From: Formosa sediminum
Lineage (GTDB): Bacteria > Bacteroidota > Bacteroidia > Flavobacteriales > Flavobacteriaceae
Length of the DNA: 64,000 nt
Direction of reading: 5' to 3'
Assembly (NCBI RefSeq): GCF_007197735.1
Contig: NZ_CP041637.1
Coordinates: 620,001-684,000, forward strand
Numbering within the stretch: the stretch's first letter is position 1; each line of letters starts with the position of its first letter. The translations under genes and the position numbers were made by a program. Of this stretch, positions 36,682 to 46,023 are shown in pieces. Below the pieces are notes generated by a model. The model made no database searches, was not told the DNA's origin, and was given only the letters and a program-made list of their open reading frames with translations.

Positions 36682-37067
36682 TGGAAGTAATTCACAAAAT
36701 TGGCCGTAGAAAGACGGCTGTTGCTCGTGTTTATGTTGCCCAAGGAGAAGGTAAGATAACAGTGAACAAAAAAGACGTGGCGGATTATTTTAGTACTGCA
36801 ACTTTACAGTACAAAATAAACCAACCTTTAACCATGACTAACAATGATGGCAACTTTGATATTACAGTAAATGTATATGGAGGTGGTATTACTGGTCAAG
36901 CAGAAGCAATCCGTTTAGCAATTTCTCGTGCTATGTGCGAATTAGATGCAGAAAACAGATTAATTCTTAAGCCAGAAGGTTTATTAACTAGAGACCCTAG
37001 AATGGTTGAACGTAAGAAATTCGGTCAGAAGAAAGCGCGTAAGAAATTCCAATTCTCGAAACGTTAA
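36681..37067 (+). CDS. rpsI: 30S ribosomal protein S9 (uS9)
   Basis: Small-subunit protein of 128 residues whose C-terminal tail reaches the P site. Visible features are the N-terminal IGRRKTAVARVYV, the central VYGGGITGQAEAIRLAISRA, and the basic tail RKKFGQKKARKKFQFSKR ending in the conserved Lys-Arg. It is coupled to rplM. Two hairpins follow before rpsB. Confidence 0.98.
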   Translation: MEVIHKIGRRKTAVARVYVAQGEGKITVNKKDVADYFSTATLQYKINQPLTMTNNDGNFDITVNVYGGGITGQAEAIRLAISRAMCELDAENRLILKPEGLLTRDPRMVERKKFGQKKARKKFQFSKR

Positions 37068-37085
37068 TATTATCATCCTCAACTC

Positions 37086-37116
37086 GATTGAGAATCGCTT
37101 GTTAGCACTCTCAATC
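37086..37116 (+). promoter_or_regulatory. Hairpin in the rpsI-rpsB spacer, candidate S2 leader element
   Basis: GATTGAG (37086-37092) pairs with CTCAATC (37110-37116). A second short stem, TCCG with CGGA, lies about 40 nt further on. Neither has a T run, so they are not plain terminators. They may be a leader controlling rpsB, which is an inference. Confidence 0.35.
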
Positions 37117-37269
37117 TGGTTGAATGTTTTAAAATTTAAAAATAAGTTATTGTTGTCCGAGTGTAAAAACCGGATTTAGTTTAGCATCTAAATGCAGCCA
37201 ACAGCCCAAAGCATAATGCTTAAGCCCAATGGAACATTGCTAATTCAACAGAACGTAAACTATTACAAA

Positions 37270-38043
37270 ATGGCAAAAGTAGAAGTAAAAGAATTACTAG
37301 AAGCAGGTGTACACTTTGGTCACTTGACTCGTAAGTGGGATCCAAACATGGCTCCTTACGTATATATGGAACGTAATGGTATCCATATTATCAATTTATA
37401 CAAAACTGCAGCAAAAATTGATGAAGCTGGTGAAGCTTTAAGCAAAATCGCTGCTTCAGGACGTAAAATCCTTTTTGTTGCAACAAAAAAACAAGCTAAA
37501 GACATCGTATCAGAAAAAGCTGGCGCAATTAACATGCCTTACATTACTGAAAGATGGCCTGGTGGAATGTTAACTAACTTTGTAACTATTAGAAAAGCTG
37601 TTAAAAAAATGGCTTCTATTGATAGAATGAAGAAAGATGGTACATTCATGACCTTATCTAAAAAAGAACGTTTACAAGTAGATCGTTTAAGAGCTAAGTT
37701 AGAGAAAAACTTAGGTTCTATTAGCGACATGACGCGTTTACCAGGAGCTTTATTTGTAGTAGACATTAAGCGTGAGCATATCGCGATTAAAGAAGCACAA
37801 AAATTAAACATTCCAATCTTTGCAATGGTAGATACTAACTCTGACCCACGTCAGGTTGATTTCGTGATCCCTGCAAACGACGATGCTTCTAAATCTATCG
37901 ATAAAGTATTATCTCACGTAACTGGTGCTATTGCAGATGGTTTAGCTGAGCGTAAAGCTGATAAAGATTCTAAAGATGCAGCGAAAGCTGACAAACCTTC
38001 TGCTGCTAAAGCGAAAGCAACTAGTACTGAAGAAGAGGAATAA
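37270..38043 (+). CDS. rpsB: 30S ribosomal protein S2 (uS2)
   Basis: Small-subunit protein of 257 residues with start ATG at 37270 (MAKVEVKELLEAGVHFGH). The frame stays open upstream to 37192, but that extension has no S2 similarity. Conserved segments include GHLTRKWDPNMAPYVYMERN, ERWPGGMLTNF and PGALFVVDIKRE. The C-terminal tail is rich in Lys, Ala and Asp. It is followed by a terminator and then tsf, the usual order. Confidence 0.97.
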   Translation: MAKVEVKELLEAGVHFGHLTRKWDPNMAPYVYMERNGIHIINLYKTAAKIDEAGEALSKIAASGRKILFVATKKQAKDIVSEKAGAINMPYITERWPGGMLTNFVTIRKAVKKMASIDRMKKDGTFMTLSKKERLQVDRLRAKLEKNLGSISDMTRLPGALFVVDIKREHIAIKEAQKLNIPIFAMVDTNSDPRQVDFVIPANDDASKSIDKVLSHVTGAIADGLAERKADKDSKDAAKADKPSAAKAKATSTEEEE

Positions 38044-38072
38044 ACAACAAATAATCATTACATAACATAAAT

Positions 38073-38122
38073 AAGTCGTTTAGTTCTTTTCTTTGCAGAA
38101 AAATAATTGAACGACTTTTTTT
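38073..38122 (+). terminator. Terminator-like hairpin between rpsB and tsf
   Basis: AAGTCGTT (38073-38080) pairs with AACGACTT (38110-38117), followed by a T run to 38122. The large loop may hold further structure. It is placed so as to reduce tsf expression relative to rpsB. Confidence 0.75.
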
Positions 38123-38143
38123 AACTCATATTACTTAGAAATT

Positions 38144-39109
38144 ATGGTAAAAGTAACAGCCGCAGAGGTAAACAAACTAAGACAAGCTACTGGAGCAGGA
38201 ATGATGGACTGTAAAAAAGCGTTAGTTGAAGCTGAAGGAGATTTCGATAAAGCGATCGATGTATTACGTAAAAAAGGACAGAAAGTTGCTGCAAACAGAG
38301 CAGATAGAGATTCTAGTGAAGGTGCTGCTGTAGCAAAAGTAAACGATACTAACACTGTAGGTGTATCTATAGTATTAGGTTGTGAAACTGACTTTGTTGG
38401 TAAAAACGAAAACTTCGTTGCATTAGCAAATAAAATTGCTGATATCGCATTGACTGTTAACACTAAAGAAGAACTTTTAGCTGCAGATATCGATGGTCTT
38501 ACTGTTGCCGATAAATTAGTTGAACAAACTGGTGTTATTGGTGAAAAATTAGAGATTAAAGATTACTCTAAATTAGAAGCTCCTTACGTAGGTTCTTATG
38601 TACATATTAACAAAATCGCTGCTTTAGTAGGACTTTCTGCTGCTACTGATAAAAGCGAAGTATTAGCTAAAGATTTAGCAATGCAAGTAGCTTCTATGGG
38701 AGCTTCAACTTTATCTTACAAAGATTTCGATCCTGCTTTCGTAGCTTCAGAAACAGAAGCTAGAATTGCTGTAATCGAAAAAGATAATATCGAATTAGCA
38801 CGTTTAGGTAAAACATTAAAAAATGTACCTAAATACATCTCTATGGCTCAAATTACACCTGAAGTATTAGCGCAAGCTGAAGAAGATGCTAAAGCAGAAT
38901 TAAAAGCTGAAGGTAAACCAGAACAAATTTGGGATAAAATTATTCCAGGTAAAATGGAGCGTTTCATTTCAGACAACACTACTTTAGACCAAGAACAATG
39001 TCTATTAGACCAAAACTTTATCAAAGACGAAAAAGTTAAAGTTGGTAAATATGTAGAGTCTTTCGACGGTATTTCTGTAACAGGATTTACACGTGTTGCT
39101 TTAGGATAA
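38144..39109 (+). CDS. tsf: Elongation factor Ts
   Basis: Nucleotide exchange factor for EF-Tu. It has 321 residues. The N-terminal UBA-like domain reads VNKLRQATGAGMMDCKKALVEAEGDFDKAI, and the core contains ETDFVGKNENFVALA with the conserved TDFV segment. The length is typical of Bacteroidota, longer than E. coli EF-Ts. It lies between the rpsB terminator and its own strong terminator. Confidence 0.98.
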   Translation: MVKVTAAEVNKLRQATGAGMMDCKKALVEAEGDFDKAIDVLRKKGQKVAANRADRDSSEGAAVAKVNDTNTVGVSIVLGCETDFVGKNENFVALANKIADIALTVNTKEELLAADIDGLTVADKLVEQTGVIGEKLEIKDYSKLEAPYVGSYVHINKIAALVGLSAATDKSEVLAKDLAMQVASMGASTLSYKDFDPAFVASETEARIAVIEKDNIELARLGKTLKNVPKYISMAQITPEVLAQAEEDAKAELKAEGKPEQIWDKIIPGKMERFISDNTTLDQEQCLLDQNFIKDEKVKVGKYVESFDGISVTGFTRVALG

Positions 39110-39146
39110 TATAAAATATACTGATATCTTTTCAGTAAAAACATTA

Positions 39147-39187
39147 AAAGTCATTACTCTACTCTAGAGCTAATGACTTTTTTTTTT
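39147..39187 (+). terminator. Terminator after tsf
   Basis: AAAGTCATTA (39147-39156) pairs with TAATGACTTT (39171-39180), with T residues to 39187. Confidence 0.92.
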
Positions 39188-39245
39188 GAGTAATTCTCAA
39201 CAATTACGAAAGTAAATTTTAATCATAGATTTTAAAAAATTTATG

Positions 39246-39253
39246 TAATTTTG
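39246..39253 (+). promoter_or_regulatory. Promoter -7 element for pyrH-frr
   Basis: TAATTTTG, an exact TAnnTTTG match, 22 nt before the pyrH ATG. It lies downstream of the tsf terminator, which supports a new transcription unit. Confidence 0.65.
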
Positions 39254-39275
39254 CACAACTTCTATAAAACAGACT

Positions 39276-39983
39276 ATGAAATTTAAACGCATCCTTTTAA
39301 AATTATCAGGCGAGGCTTTAATGGGCGAACGTCAATACGGTATAGACCCTTTACGCTTGGCCGAATATGCTAAAGACATAAAAACCATTACAGACTCTGG
39401 TGTAGAAGTCGCCATTGTAATTGGAGGCGGAAATATTTTTAGAGGTGTTGCCGGAGCAAGTAACGGTATGGATCGTGTACAAGGCGACCATATGGGTATG
39501 TTAGCTACAGTAATTAATGGGTTAGCCTTACAAAGTGCCTTAGAAGATGCAGGAATTCCTACACGTCTGCAAACCGCTATAAAAATTAACGAAGTTGCAG
39601 AACCTTTTATACGACGTAAAGCCATGCGCCATTTAGAAAAAGGTCGCGTAGTTATTTTTGGTGGAGGAACAGGAAATCCGTATTTTACTACAGATTCTGC
39701 TGCTGTACTTAGAGCTATAGAAATTGAAGCCGATGTTATTTTAAAAGGGACACGTGTAGATGGTATTTACACTGCAGACCCTGAAAAAGATAGTAATGCC
39801 GTTAAATTTGACACCATCTCTTTCGACGACGTTTTAAAGAAAGGGCTTAAAGTTATGGATACTACAGCATTTACTCTTAGTCAAGAAAATAGCCTACCAA
39901 TTGTTGTTTTTGATATGAACACCAAGGGAAATTTACTAAAAGTGGTTTCTGGAGAAAATATCGGGACAGAAGTAAATGTTTAA
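39276..39983 (+). CDS. pyrH: UMP kinase
   Basis: Phosphorylates UMP to UDP in pyrimidine nucleotide synthesis. It has 235 residues and belongs to the amino-acid kinase fold. Visible motifs are [13 protein letters not shown], the glycine loop [23 protein letters not shown] and the C-terminal [14 protein letters not shown]. It is followed after 43 bp by frr, the standard pairing. Confidence 0.98.
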   Translation: MKFKRILLKLSGEALMGERQYGIDPLRLAEYAKDIKTITDSGVEVAIVIGGGNIFRGVAGASNGMDRVQGDHMGMLATVINGLALQSALEDAGIPTRLQTAIKINEVAEPFIRRKAMRHLEKGRVVIFGGGTGNPYFTTDSAAVLRAIEIEADVILKGTRVDGIYTADPEKDSNAVKFDTISFDDVLKKGLKVMDTTAFTLSQENSLPIVVFDMNTKGNLLKVVSGENIGTEVNV

Positions 39984-40026
39984 TTTAGTTTTTTGTTAAA
40001 ATTATATCACAGTAAAGTTTAAAACC

Positions 40027-40584
40027 ATGAATGAAGATATTCAATTTATTATAGATTCTACCAAAGAAGCCATGGACGCTGCCGTTAGACATCTTGAAAA
40101 ACAATTTGTAAATATACGCGCAGGTAAAGCAAGTCCTGCTATGCTTGGTAGTGTAATGGTAGATTACTACGGATCGCAAACCCCTTTAAGTCAGGTAGCC
40201 AATGTAAATACACCAGATGGTAGAACCATTTCTGTACAACCATGGGAAAAAAACATGCTTCATGAAATTGAAAAAGCTATTATGATTGCCAACTTAGGAT
40301 TTAATCCTATGAATAATGGTGATATGATTATAATAAATGTTCCGCCATTAACTGAAGAACGCAGACGTGATTTAGCAAAACAAGCTAAAGCAGAATCTGA
40401 AGATGGTAAAATTGGGGTTAGAAACGCTAGAAAAGAGGCTAACAACGATATTAAAAAGTTAGATGATGTCTCTGAAGACGAAAAGAAAATCGCTGAAGTA
40501 GAGGTGCAGAAACTTACCGATATATATGTCAAGAAAATTGACGATGTGCTTGCAGTCAAGGAAAAAGAAATTATGACTGTTTAA
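40027..40584 (+). CDS. frr: Ribosome recycling factor
   Basis: Acts with EF-G to split post-termination ribosomes. It has 185 residues, the normal length. The triple-helix bundle sequence includes NIRAGKASPAMLGSVMVDYYG, ISVQPWEKNML and NVPPLTEERRRDLAKQAK. It is last in the pyrH-frr unit and ends at a clear terminator. Confidence 0.98.
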   Translation: MNEDIQFIIDSTKEAMDAAVRHLEKQFVNIRAGKASPAMLGSVMVDYYGSQTPLSQVANVNTPDGRTISVQPWEKNMLHEIEKAIMIANLGFNPMNNGDMIIINVPPLTEERRRDLAKQAKAESEDGKIGVRNARKEANNDIKKLDDVSEDEKKIAEVEVQKLTDIYVKKIDDVLAVKEKEIMTV

Positions 40585-40588
40585 AAAT

Positions 40589-40614
40589 AAAGCGACAACT
40601 AAGTCGCTTTTTTT
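40589..40614 (+). terminator. Terminator after frr
   Basis: AAAGCGAC pairs with GTCGCTTT, with T residues to 40614. Confidence 0.92.
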
Positions 40615-40687
40615 ATTCTAATGCCATATTACTTCACTGTTTTAATGACTTAATTTTATGAGCGTTTAATTTACCCCCATTCCTTAT

Positions 40688-41965
40688 ATGCTTAAATTTT
40701 ATCTAAGTTTAATACTTTTATGCTCTATTTATTTAAGTAGAGCTCAAGTTATTGCTCAAGATATTAGTGAAGCAAAAGACAGTATAAAAGCAGCAAAAAA
40801 AGCAGAATTTGTACACCATATTGGTAACGGATATATCCCCTTGAAATATTTTAATTTAGATTTAAGATATCTGGTCAAATATAACCAATACGAAGGCTTC
40901 AGAACCGGTTTAGGAGGCACCACAAGTAATGCTTTATCAGATAAATTTAGAATTAACGGTTATGCGGTATACGGATTTAAAGATGCACAATACAAGTATA
41001 GCATTGGTACGGGTTTACGCTTAAATAAATTACATAATACCTGGTTTAATGCATCGTACACAGACGATTTGCAAGAAACAGCTAGCACACATTTTTTAAC
41101 AGATAAACGCATCTTCCAGTTCTTCGAACCCCGTTTACTTAATATTAGTTTATTTTATCATCATAAAACCAAATCAGCATCTCTTCAACACGATTTCGGC
41201 CCCAAATTAAATTCAGAAATACAATACTCTTCGAGTGAGATAAATCCAAAATTTGATTATCGGTTTATAACAGATGAGGGCATATACACCAATTACAACC
41301 TTAGCATGGCCAAGGTTGCCTTGTATTGGAGTCCGTTTGACATTTATAAACCTACCGAAAACGAGCATAAAAAAACTCATAATGGTTACCCCAAATTAAC
41401 GTTACAATACACGCAAGGTTTTAATGGCCCTGAGTTTGGAGATTTCAGTTTTCATAAAGTAGATTTTAAATCTACCTACCACTTTATTTATAATAAAGAA
41501 TCTCATAGCGAAATAGATTTGGTTACAGGAATTGCTATTGGGGATGCACCGCTTACACATTTATATCACGCCTATCCAAACAATATTAATAAGGCTACCA
41601 TAATGCAACGTTTTTCTGTTGCTGGTCTTAATAGTTTTGAAACCATGTACTTTAACGAGTTTTTTTCAGACATGTTTTCAGTCGTACAATTTAAACATTA
41701 CTTTAAACCTTTTTACTATTCAACATTTTCAAGACCCCAATTGGTTTTACTCTCCCGCTTTGCAATTGGCGACATGAAAAACAAATACAGACACCAAGGT
41801 ATAGAGTTTGATACCTTAGATAAAGGATACCTAGAGTCTGGATTTGAATTAAATCAATTAATATTTGGTTTCGGACTTAGCTTAACATACCGTTATGGTG
41901 CTTATCATTTACCAGAACTAGAAGATAATTTTGCCTTAAAGTTTACATTTAACGTTACATTATAA
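40688..41965 (+). CDS. DUF5686-like outer-membrane barrel, short form lacking the N-terminal domain
   Basis: It has 425 residues with a signal peptide (about 1-19, ending SRAQ). The sequence from GYIPLKYFNLDLRYLVKYN onwards matches what I know of the C-terminal barrel part of DUF5686 proteins, including GPEFGDFSFHKVDF, FETMYFNEFFSD and LDKGYLESGFELN, and it ends in a barrel strand, KFTFNVTL. Full DUF5686 proteins are about 800 residues with a carboxypeptidase-regulatory-like N-terminal domain, which is absent here. The signal peptide shows that this is a true short form rather than a fragment. Function unknown. Confidence 0.8.
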   Translation: MLKFYLSLILLCSIYLSRAQVIAQDISEAKDSIKAAKKAEFVHHIGNGYIPLKYFNLDLRYLVKYNQYEGFRTGLGGTTSNALSDKFRINGYAVYGFKDAQYKYSIGTGLRLNKLHNTWFNASYTDDLQETASTHFLTDKRIFQFFEPRLLNISLFYHHKTKSASLQHDFGPKLNSEIQYSSSEINPKFDYRFITDEGIYTNYNLSMAKVALYWSPFDIYKPTENEHKKTHNGYPKLTLQYTQGFNGPEFGDFSFHKVDFKSTYHFIYNKESHSEIDLVTGIAIGDAPLTHLYHAYPNNINKATIMQRFSVAGLNSFETMYFNEFFSDMFSVVQFKHYFKPFYYSTFSRPQLVLLSRFAIGDMKNKYRHQGIEFDTLDKGYLESGFELNQLIFGFGLSLTYRYGAYHLPELEDNFALKFTFNVTL

Positions 41966-41998
41966 TAGTTTAGGTTAAAGTAATACGTAGCTTTTTTC

Positions 41999-42006
41999 TA
42001 CATTTG
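41999..42006 (+). promoter_or_regulatory. Promoter -7 element for the MMPL transporter gene
   Basis: TACATTTG is an exact TAnnTTTG match, 18 nt before the ATG at 42025. It overlaps a possible TTG start at 42004, which argues that ATG 42025 is the real start. Confidence 0.6.
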
Positions 42007-42024
42007 CGGTTCTTTAATATACTT

Positions 42025-44442
42025 ATGCTTAAACTATTCACAACAGGCTTCTGGGAGCGCATTGCGAGATTAATTTTACGTAATAAGATTACCATTTTAG
42101 TTCTTATTATTCTAGCTACTATTTTTTTAAGTACGCAATGGAAATACATGCGCTTTACCTATACAGAAGCTAATTTATTACCAGACCATCACGAAGTAAA
42201 TAAAACGTATAACACATTCTTAGATATTTTTGGTGAAGAAGGAAATCTTATTGTTTTAGGAATAAAAGACAGTACTTTTTTTACAGTTGATAAACTTAAT
42301 GCATGGAATAAACTTTCGGAAAGTTTTAAGTCATCTTCAGAAGTAGATGCTGTTATCTCTATAAAAGATTTACAAAAATTAATTAAAAATGATAGTCTTA
42401 AAAAATTTACATTAAAGCCTTTTATATCCGATTCTTTAACGACATCCCAACAAGTAGATACGTTACAAACTGAGTTGTTTGAAAACTATCCATTTTACGA
42501 TAATTTCTTATTCAACAAAAAAACAAAAACTATTCGTACAGCAATCTACATGAATAAAGATGTAGTAAACACACCTGCACGAAAAGATTTTGTGATGAAT
42601 AAACTTATCCCTAAAATCGAAACGTTTGAAAAAGAAACAGGCTTAGACGTCCATATTTCTGGAATGCCTTATGTAAGAACATTAAATGCACAAAATATAG
42701 TAGATGAAATTGGTCTTTTTGTAGGCGCGGCATTATTAGTAACCTCACTTATTTTCTTCTTCTTTTTTAGATCGTTTAGAGCGACGTTTATTTCCCTTAT
42801 AGTTGTGTGTATTGGAGTAATGTGGACTCTTGGTTTACTTGGTCTTTTAAAATATGAAATAACAGTATTAACGGCTTTAATTCCGCCATTAATTATTGTT
42901 ATAGGTATACCAAACTGTATTTTTTTAATCAACAAATATCAGCAAGAAGTTAAATCTCATGGTAATAAAGTAAAATCCTTACAACGTGTCATTACCAAAG
43001 TAGGTAATGCTACTTTAATGACAAATATTACCACAGCTTCTGGTTTTGGAACTTTTATTTTAACCGAAAGTAAATTGCTTAAAGAATTTGGGATTGTAGC
43101 GTCCTTAAGTATCATTGCCATTTTTATATTGTGTTTACTTATTATTCCTATACTATATACATTCTTACCTTTCCCTAAAGAACGCCATCTAGAACATTTA
43201 AACAAGCGTTGGATAGGTGCTTTTGTGGGTTGGATGGAACAAATGGTTAGACACAGACGCATTTCTATTTACATGTCTGCAGTTGTATTATTAGCCGTGA
43301 GTATTATTGGTATTTATCAAATTAAAATCTCCGGGAGTCTACTAGAGGATATGCCTCAAAAAGCACCTTTCTTTAAAGATATAGAGTTTTTTGAACAAGA
43401 ATTTGATGGTATAATGCCTTTAGAATTAATGGTAGATACGCAACGTAAAAAGGGCGTCATGAAACTAAGTACCTTAAAACGAATAGACGAACTTGAAGAA
43501 GCCATTATAGATATACCCGAATTATCCAGACCTATTTCAATTGTTAGTTTAGTAAAATATTCTAAACAAGCATACTATAACGGAAATCCAAAATATTACC
43601 AACTACCAACTTCTCAAGAGAGTAGTTTTATTATGTCTTACGCCAAAAACTCTTCTAACGATACCGATCTGCTAGAAAGTTTTGTAGATAGCACAGGGCG
43701 ATATGCGCGTATTACAACTTTTATGAAAGACATTGGTACAGACAAGATGCAAGGTATAGAAGATCAGTTACAAACTAAAATAGACAAGTTATTTCCAGAC
43801 GATCGTTATAAAGTTGTCATGACTGGAAAGGCTTTAGTTTTCCAGAAAGGAACCACATACTTAGTTAAAAATTTAGCCATCTCATTAACCTTAGCCATCT
43901 TACTAATAGCCTTATTTATGGCTTATATGTTTAGATCGTTTAAAATGATTTTAATCTCATTAATTCCTAACTTATTACCTTTACTTATTACCGCTGGTCT
44001 TATGGGCTATTTAGGCGTACCTATAAAACCATCTACTATACTCGTATTTAGTATTGCATTTGGAATTTCTGTAGACGATACCATTCACTTTTTAGCTAAA
44101 TACAGACAAGAATTACAAGCTAATAATTGGAAAATTAAACGTTCCGTTTATGGTGCCTTACGCGAAACTGGAGTAAGTATGTTTTATACTTCTACGGTCT
44201 TATTTTTTGGATTTTCTGTATTTATGATTTCAAGTTTTGGTGGTACTGTAGCCTTAGGCGGATTGGTATCTGTTACGTTATTATTTGCTATGCTATCTAA
44301 TTTACTACTCTTACCATCTTTATTATTATCATTAGAACGTAATATTGCCAATAAGGAAGTCTTAAAAAAACCTACAATTAATATTATCCCAGAAGATAAT
44401 GACAAAACCGAAGATGAAGACGAAGATGAAGAAAAACTATAA
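42025..44442 (+). CDS. MMPL/RND-family transporter
   Basis: Inner-membrane exporter of 805 residues from ATG 42025. It shows the duplicated RND layout: one helix, a periplasmic loop (about 50-220), a block of helices (about 220-395), a helix near 415, a second periplasmic loop (about 440-615) and a final block of helices. The motif VFSIAFGISVDDTIHFLAKYR carries the paired Asp used in proton coupling. The C-terminus is very acidic (DNDKTEDEDEDEEKL). The short loops and two six-helix halves fit the MMPL/HAE3 branch, which moves hydrophobic or lipid substrates. No adaptor or TolC gene is adjacent. Confidence 0.9.
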   Translation: MLKLFTTGFWERIARLILRNKITILVLIILATIFLSTQWKYMRFTYTEANLLPDHHEVNKTYNTFLDIFGEEGNLIVLGIKDSTFFTVDKLNAWNKLSESFKSSSEVDAVISIKDLQKLIKNDSLKKFTLKPFISDSLTTSQQVDTLQTELFENYPFYDNFLFNKKTKTIRTAIYMNKDVVNTPARKDFVMNKLIPKIETFEKETGLDVHISGMPYVRTLNAQNIVDEIGLFVGAALLVTSLIFFFFFRSFRATFISLIVVCIGVMWTLGLLGLLKYEITVLTALIPPLIIVIGIPNCIFLINKYQQEVKSHGNKVKSLQRVITKVGNATLMTNITTASGFGTFILTESKLLKEFGIVASLSIIAIFILCLLIIPILYTFLPFPKERHLEHLNKRWIGAFVGWMEQMVRHRRISIYMSAVVLLAVSIIGIYQIKISGSLLEDMPQKAPFFKDIEFFEQEFDGIMPLELMVDTQRKKGVMKLSTLKRIDELEEAIIDIPELSRPISIVSLVKYSKQAYYNGNPKYYQLPTSQESSFIMSYAKNSSNDTDLLESFVDSTGRYARITTFMKDIGTDKMQGIEDQLQTKIDKLFPDDRYKVVMTGKALVFQKGTTYLVKNLAISLTLAILLIALFMAYMFRSFKMILISLIPNLLPLLITAGLMGYLGVPIKPSTILVFSIAFGISVDDTIHFLAKYRQELQANNWKIKRSVYGALRETGVSMFYTSTVLFFGFSVFMISSFGGTVALGGLVSVTLLFAMLSNLLLLPSLLLSLERNIANKEVLKKPTINIIPEDNDKTEDEDEDEEKL

Positions 44443-44473
44443 CAACAATTAAACCATGCTGTGTATAAAGAAT

Positions 44474-44481
44474 TATATTTG
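44474..44481 (+). promoter_or_regulatory. Promoter -7 element for asnS
   Basis: TATATTTG is an exact TAnnTTTG match, 20 nt before the ATG at 44502. Confidence 0.6.
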
Positions 44482-44501
44482 CATGTTTAAAAATATTTAA
44501 A

Positions 44502-45935
44502 ATGAAACCAAGTACAATTTCAGAATTATTAAAACAAGACTTTACTTTACAAGAAGTAGACATTAAAGGTTGGGTAAGAACATTTAGAGCTAACCGTTTT
44601 ATTGCTTTAAACGATGGTTCTTCATTACAAAACATTCAATGTGTAGTCGATTTCGAAAATACAGACGAAAACATACTAAAGCGCATCACAACTGGTGCAG
44701 CTGTACATATAAAAGGAGAATTAGCAGAAAGCCAAGGTAAAGGACAGTCTGTAGAGATTAAAGTATCATCTATAGAGATATTAGGCGATTCAGACCCTGA
44801 AACTTATCCTATACAGCCAAAAAAACACTCTTTCGAATTTTTAAGAGAAAATGCACACCTACGTACCAGAACCAGTACATTTAGTGCTGTAATGCGTTTA
44901 CGTTCTGCCCTATCTTATGCCATTCACAAATATTTCAACGAAAACGGTTTCTTTTATGTACACACTCCAATTATAACAGGAAGTGATGCAGAAGGTGCTG
45001 GAGAAATGTTTCGTGTCACTAATTTAGATGCTAAAAACCCACCACTTACAGAAGATGGAAATGTAAATTTTGCTGAAGATTTTTTTGGTAAAGAAACAAA
45101 TCTTACTGTATCGGGACAATTAGAAGCAGAAACCTATGCGATGTCTTTAGGTAAAGTATACACTTTTGGACCAACATTTAGGGCAGAAAACTCTAATACT
45201 TCTAGACACTTGTCTGAATTCTGGATGATAGAACCTGAAGTTGCATTTATGGATCTTGCTGGAAATATGGATTTAGCAGAAGATTTTATGAAATCTGTAA
45301 TTAACTATGTTCTTGAAAACAACTTTGAAGATTTAGAATTCTTAGATCAACGTTTACAAGACGAGGATAAAAAGAAACCGCAAGCAGAACGTAGTGAATT
45401 AACTTTAATCGAAAAATTACGCTTTGTTGTAGATAATAACTTTAAACGTGTTAGCTATACAGAGGCTATAGATATTTTACGTAATAGTAAACCAAATAAA
45501 AAGAAAAAGTTTAAATATATCATTAACGAATGGGGTGCAGATTTACAAAGTGAACACGAACGTTTTCTTGTCGAAAAACACTTTAAATGCCCAGTAATTT
45601 TATTTGATTATCCTGCAAATATTAAAGCCTTTTACATGCGTTTAAACGAAGATGGTAAAACTGTTCGTGCCATGGATATCTTATTCCCTGGAATTGGTGA
45701 AATTGTTGGAGGTGCACAACGTGAAGAACGTTTAGAGGTTTTAAAACAAAAAATGGCTGTTTTAGGATTAGATGAAGAAGAACTTTGGTGGTACTTAGAT
45801 CTTAGAAAATATGGTAGTGCAGTACACTCTGGATTTGGATTAGGTTTTGAGCGTTTAGTAATGTTCGCTACAGGAATGTCTAACATTCGTGATGTCATTC
45901 CGTTTCCAAGAACACCGCAAAACGCAGAATTTTAA
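44502..45935 (+). CDS. asnS: Asparaginyl-tRNA synthetase
   Basis: Charges tRNA-Asn with asparagine. It has 477 residues: an N-terminal OB-fold anticodon-binding domain (about 15-110, VDIKGWVRTFRANRFIALND) and the class II catalytic domain with motif 2 (FGPTFRAENSNTSRHLSEFW) and motif 3 (GFGLGFERLVMF). SGQLEAETYAMSLGKVY is typical of AsnRS rather than AspRS. It ends at a strong terminator before rpoN. Confidence 0.98.
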   Translation: MKPSTISELLKQDFTLQEVDIKGWVRTFRANRFIALNDGSSLQNIQCVVDFENTDENILKRITTGAAVHIKGELAESQGKGQSVEIKVSSIEILGDSDPETYPIQPKKHSFEFLRENAHLRTRTSTFSAVMRLRSALSYAIHKYFNENGFFYVHTPIITGSDAEGAGEMFRVTNLDAKNPPLTEDGNVNFAEDFFGKETNLTVSGQLEAETYAMSLGKVYTFGPTFRAENSNTSRHLSEFWMIEPEVAFMDLAGNMDLAEDFMKSVINYVLENNFEDLEFLDQRLQDEDKKKPQAERSELTLIEKLRFVVDNNFKRVSYTEAIDILRNSKPNKKKKFKYIINEWGADLQSEHERFLVEKHFKCPVILFDYPANIKAFYMRLNEDGKTVRAMDILFPGIGEIVGGAQREERLEVLKQKMAVLGLDEEELWWYLDLRKYGSAVHSGFGLGFERLVMFATGMSNIRDVIPFPRTPQNAEF

Positions 45936-45954
45936 TATTATAAAATACTCATAA

Positions 45955-45993
45955 AAACAATCTATGTACCTGCGTATGTAGATTGTTTTTTTT
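45955..45993 (+). terminator. Terminator after asnS
   Basis: AAACAATCTA pairs with TAGATTGTTT around a 14-nt loop, followed by a T run. Confidence 0.9.
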
Positions 45994-46023
45994 ATTTTTA
46001 TTGTATAACGCATCAAAACTTTT

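Noticed and set aside
37192-37269. In-frame 26-codon upstream extension of rpsB
   Set aside because: It has no similarity to S2, while MAKVEVKELLEAG at 37270 is the standard start. The extension is chance open frame in a leader region.
42004-42024. TTG start for the MMPL transporter
   Set aside because: The TTG lies within the TACATTTG -7 box, so it would not be inside the transcript. ATG 42025 is preferred.
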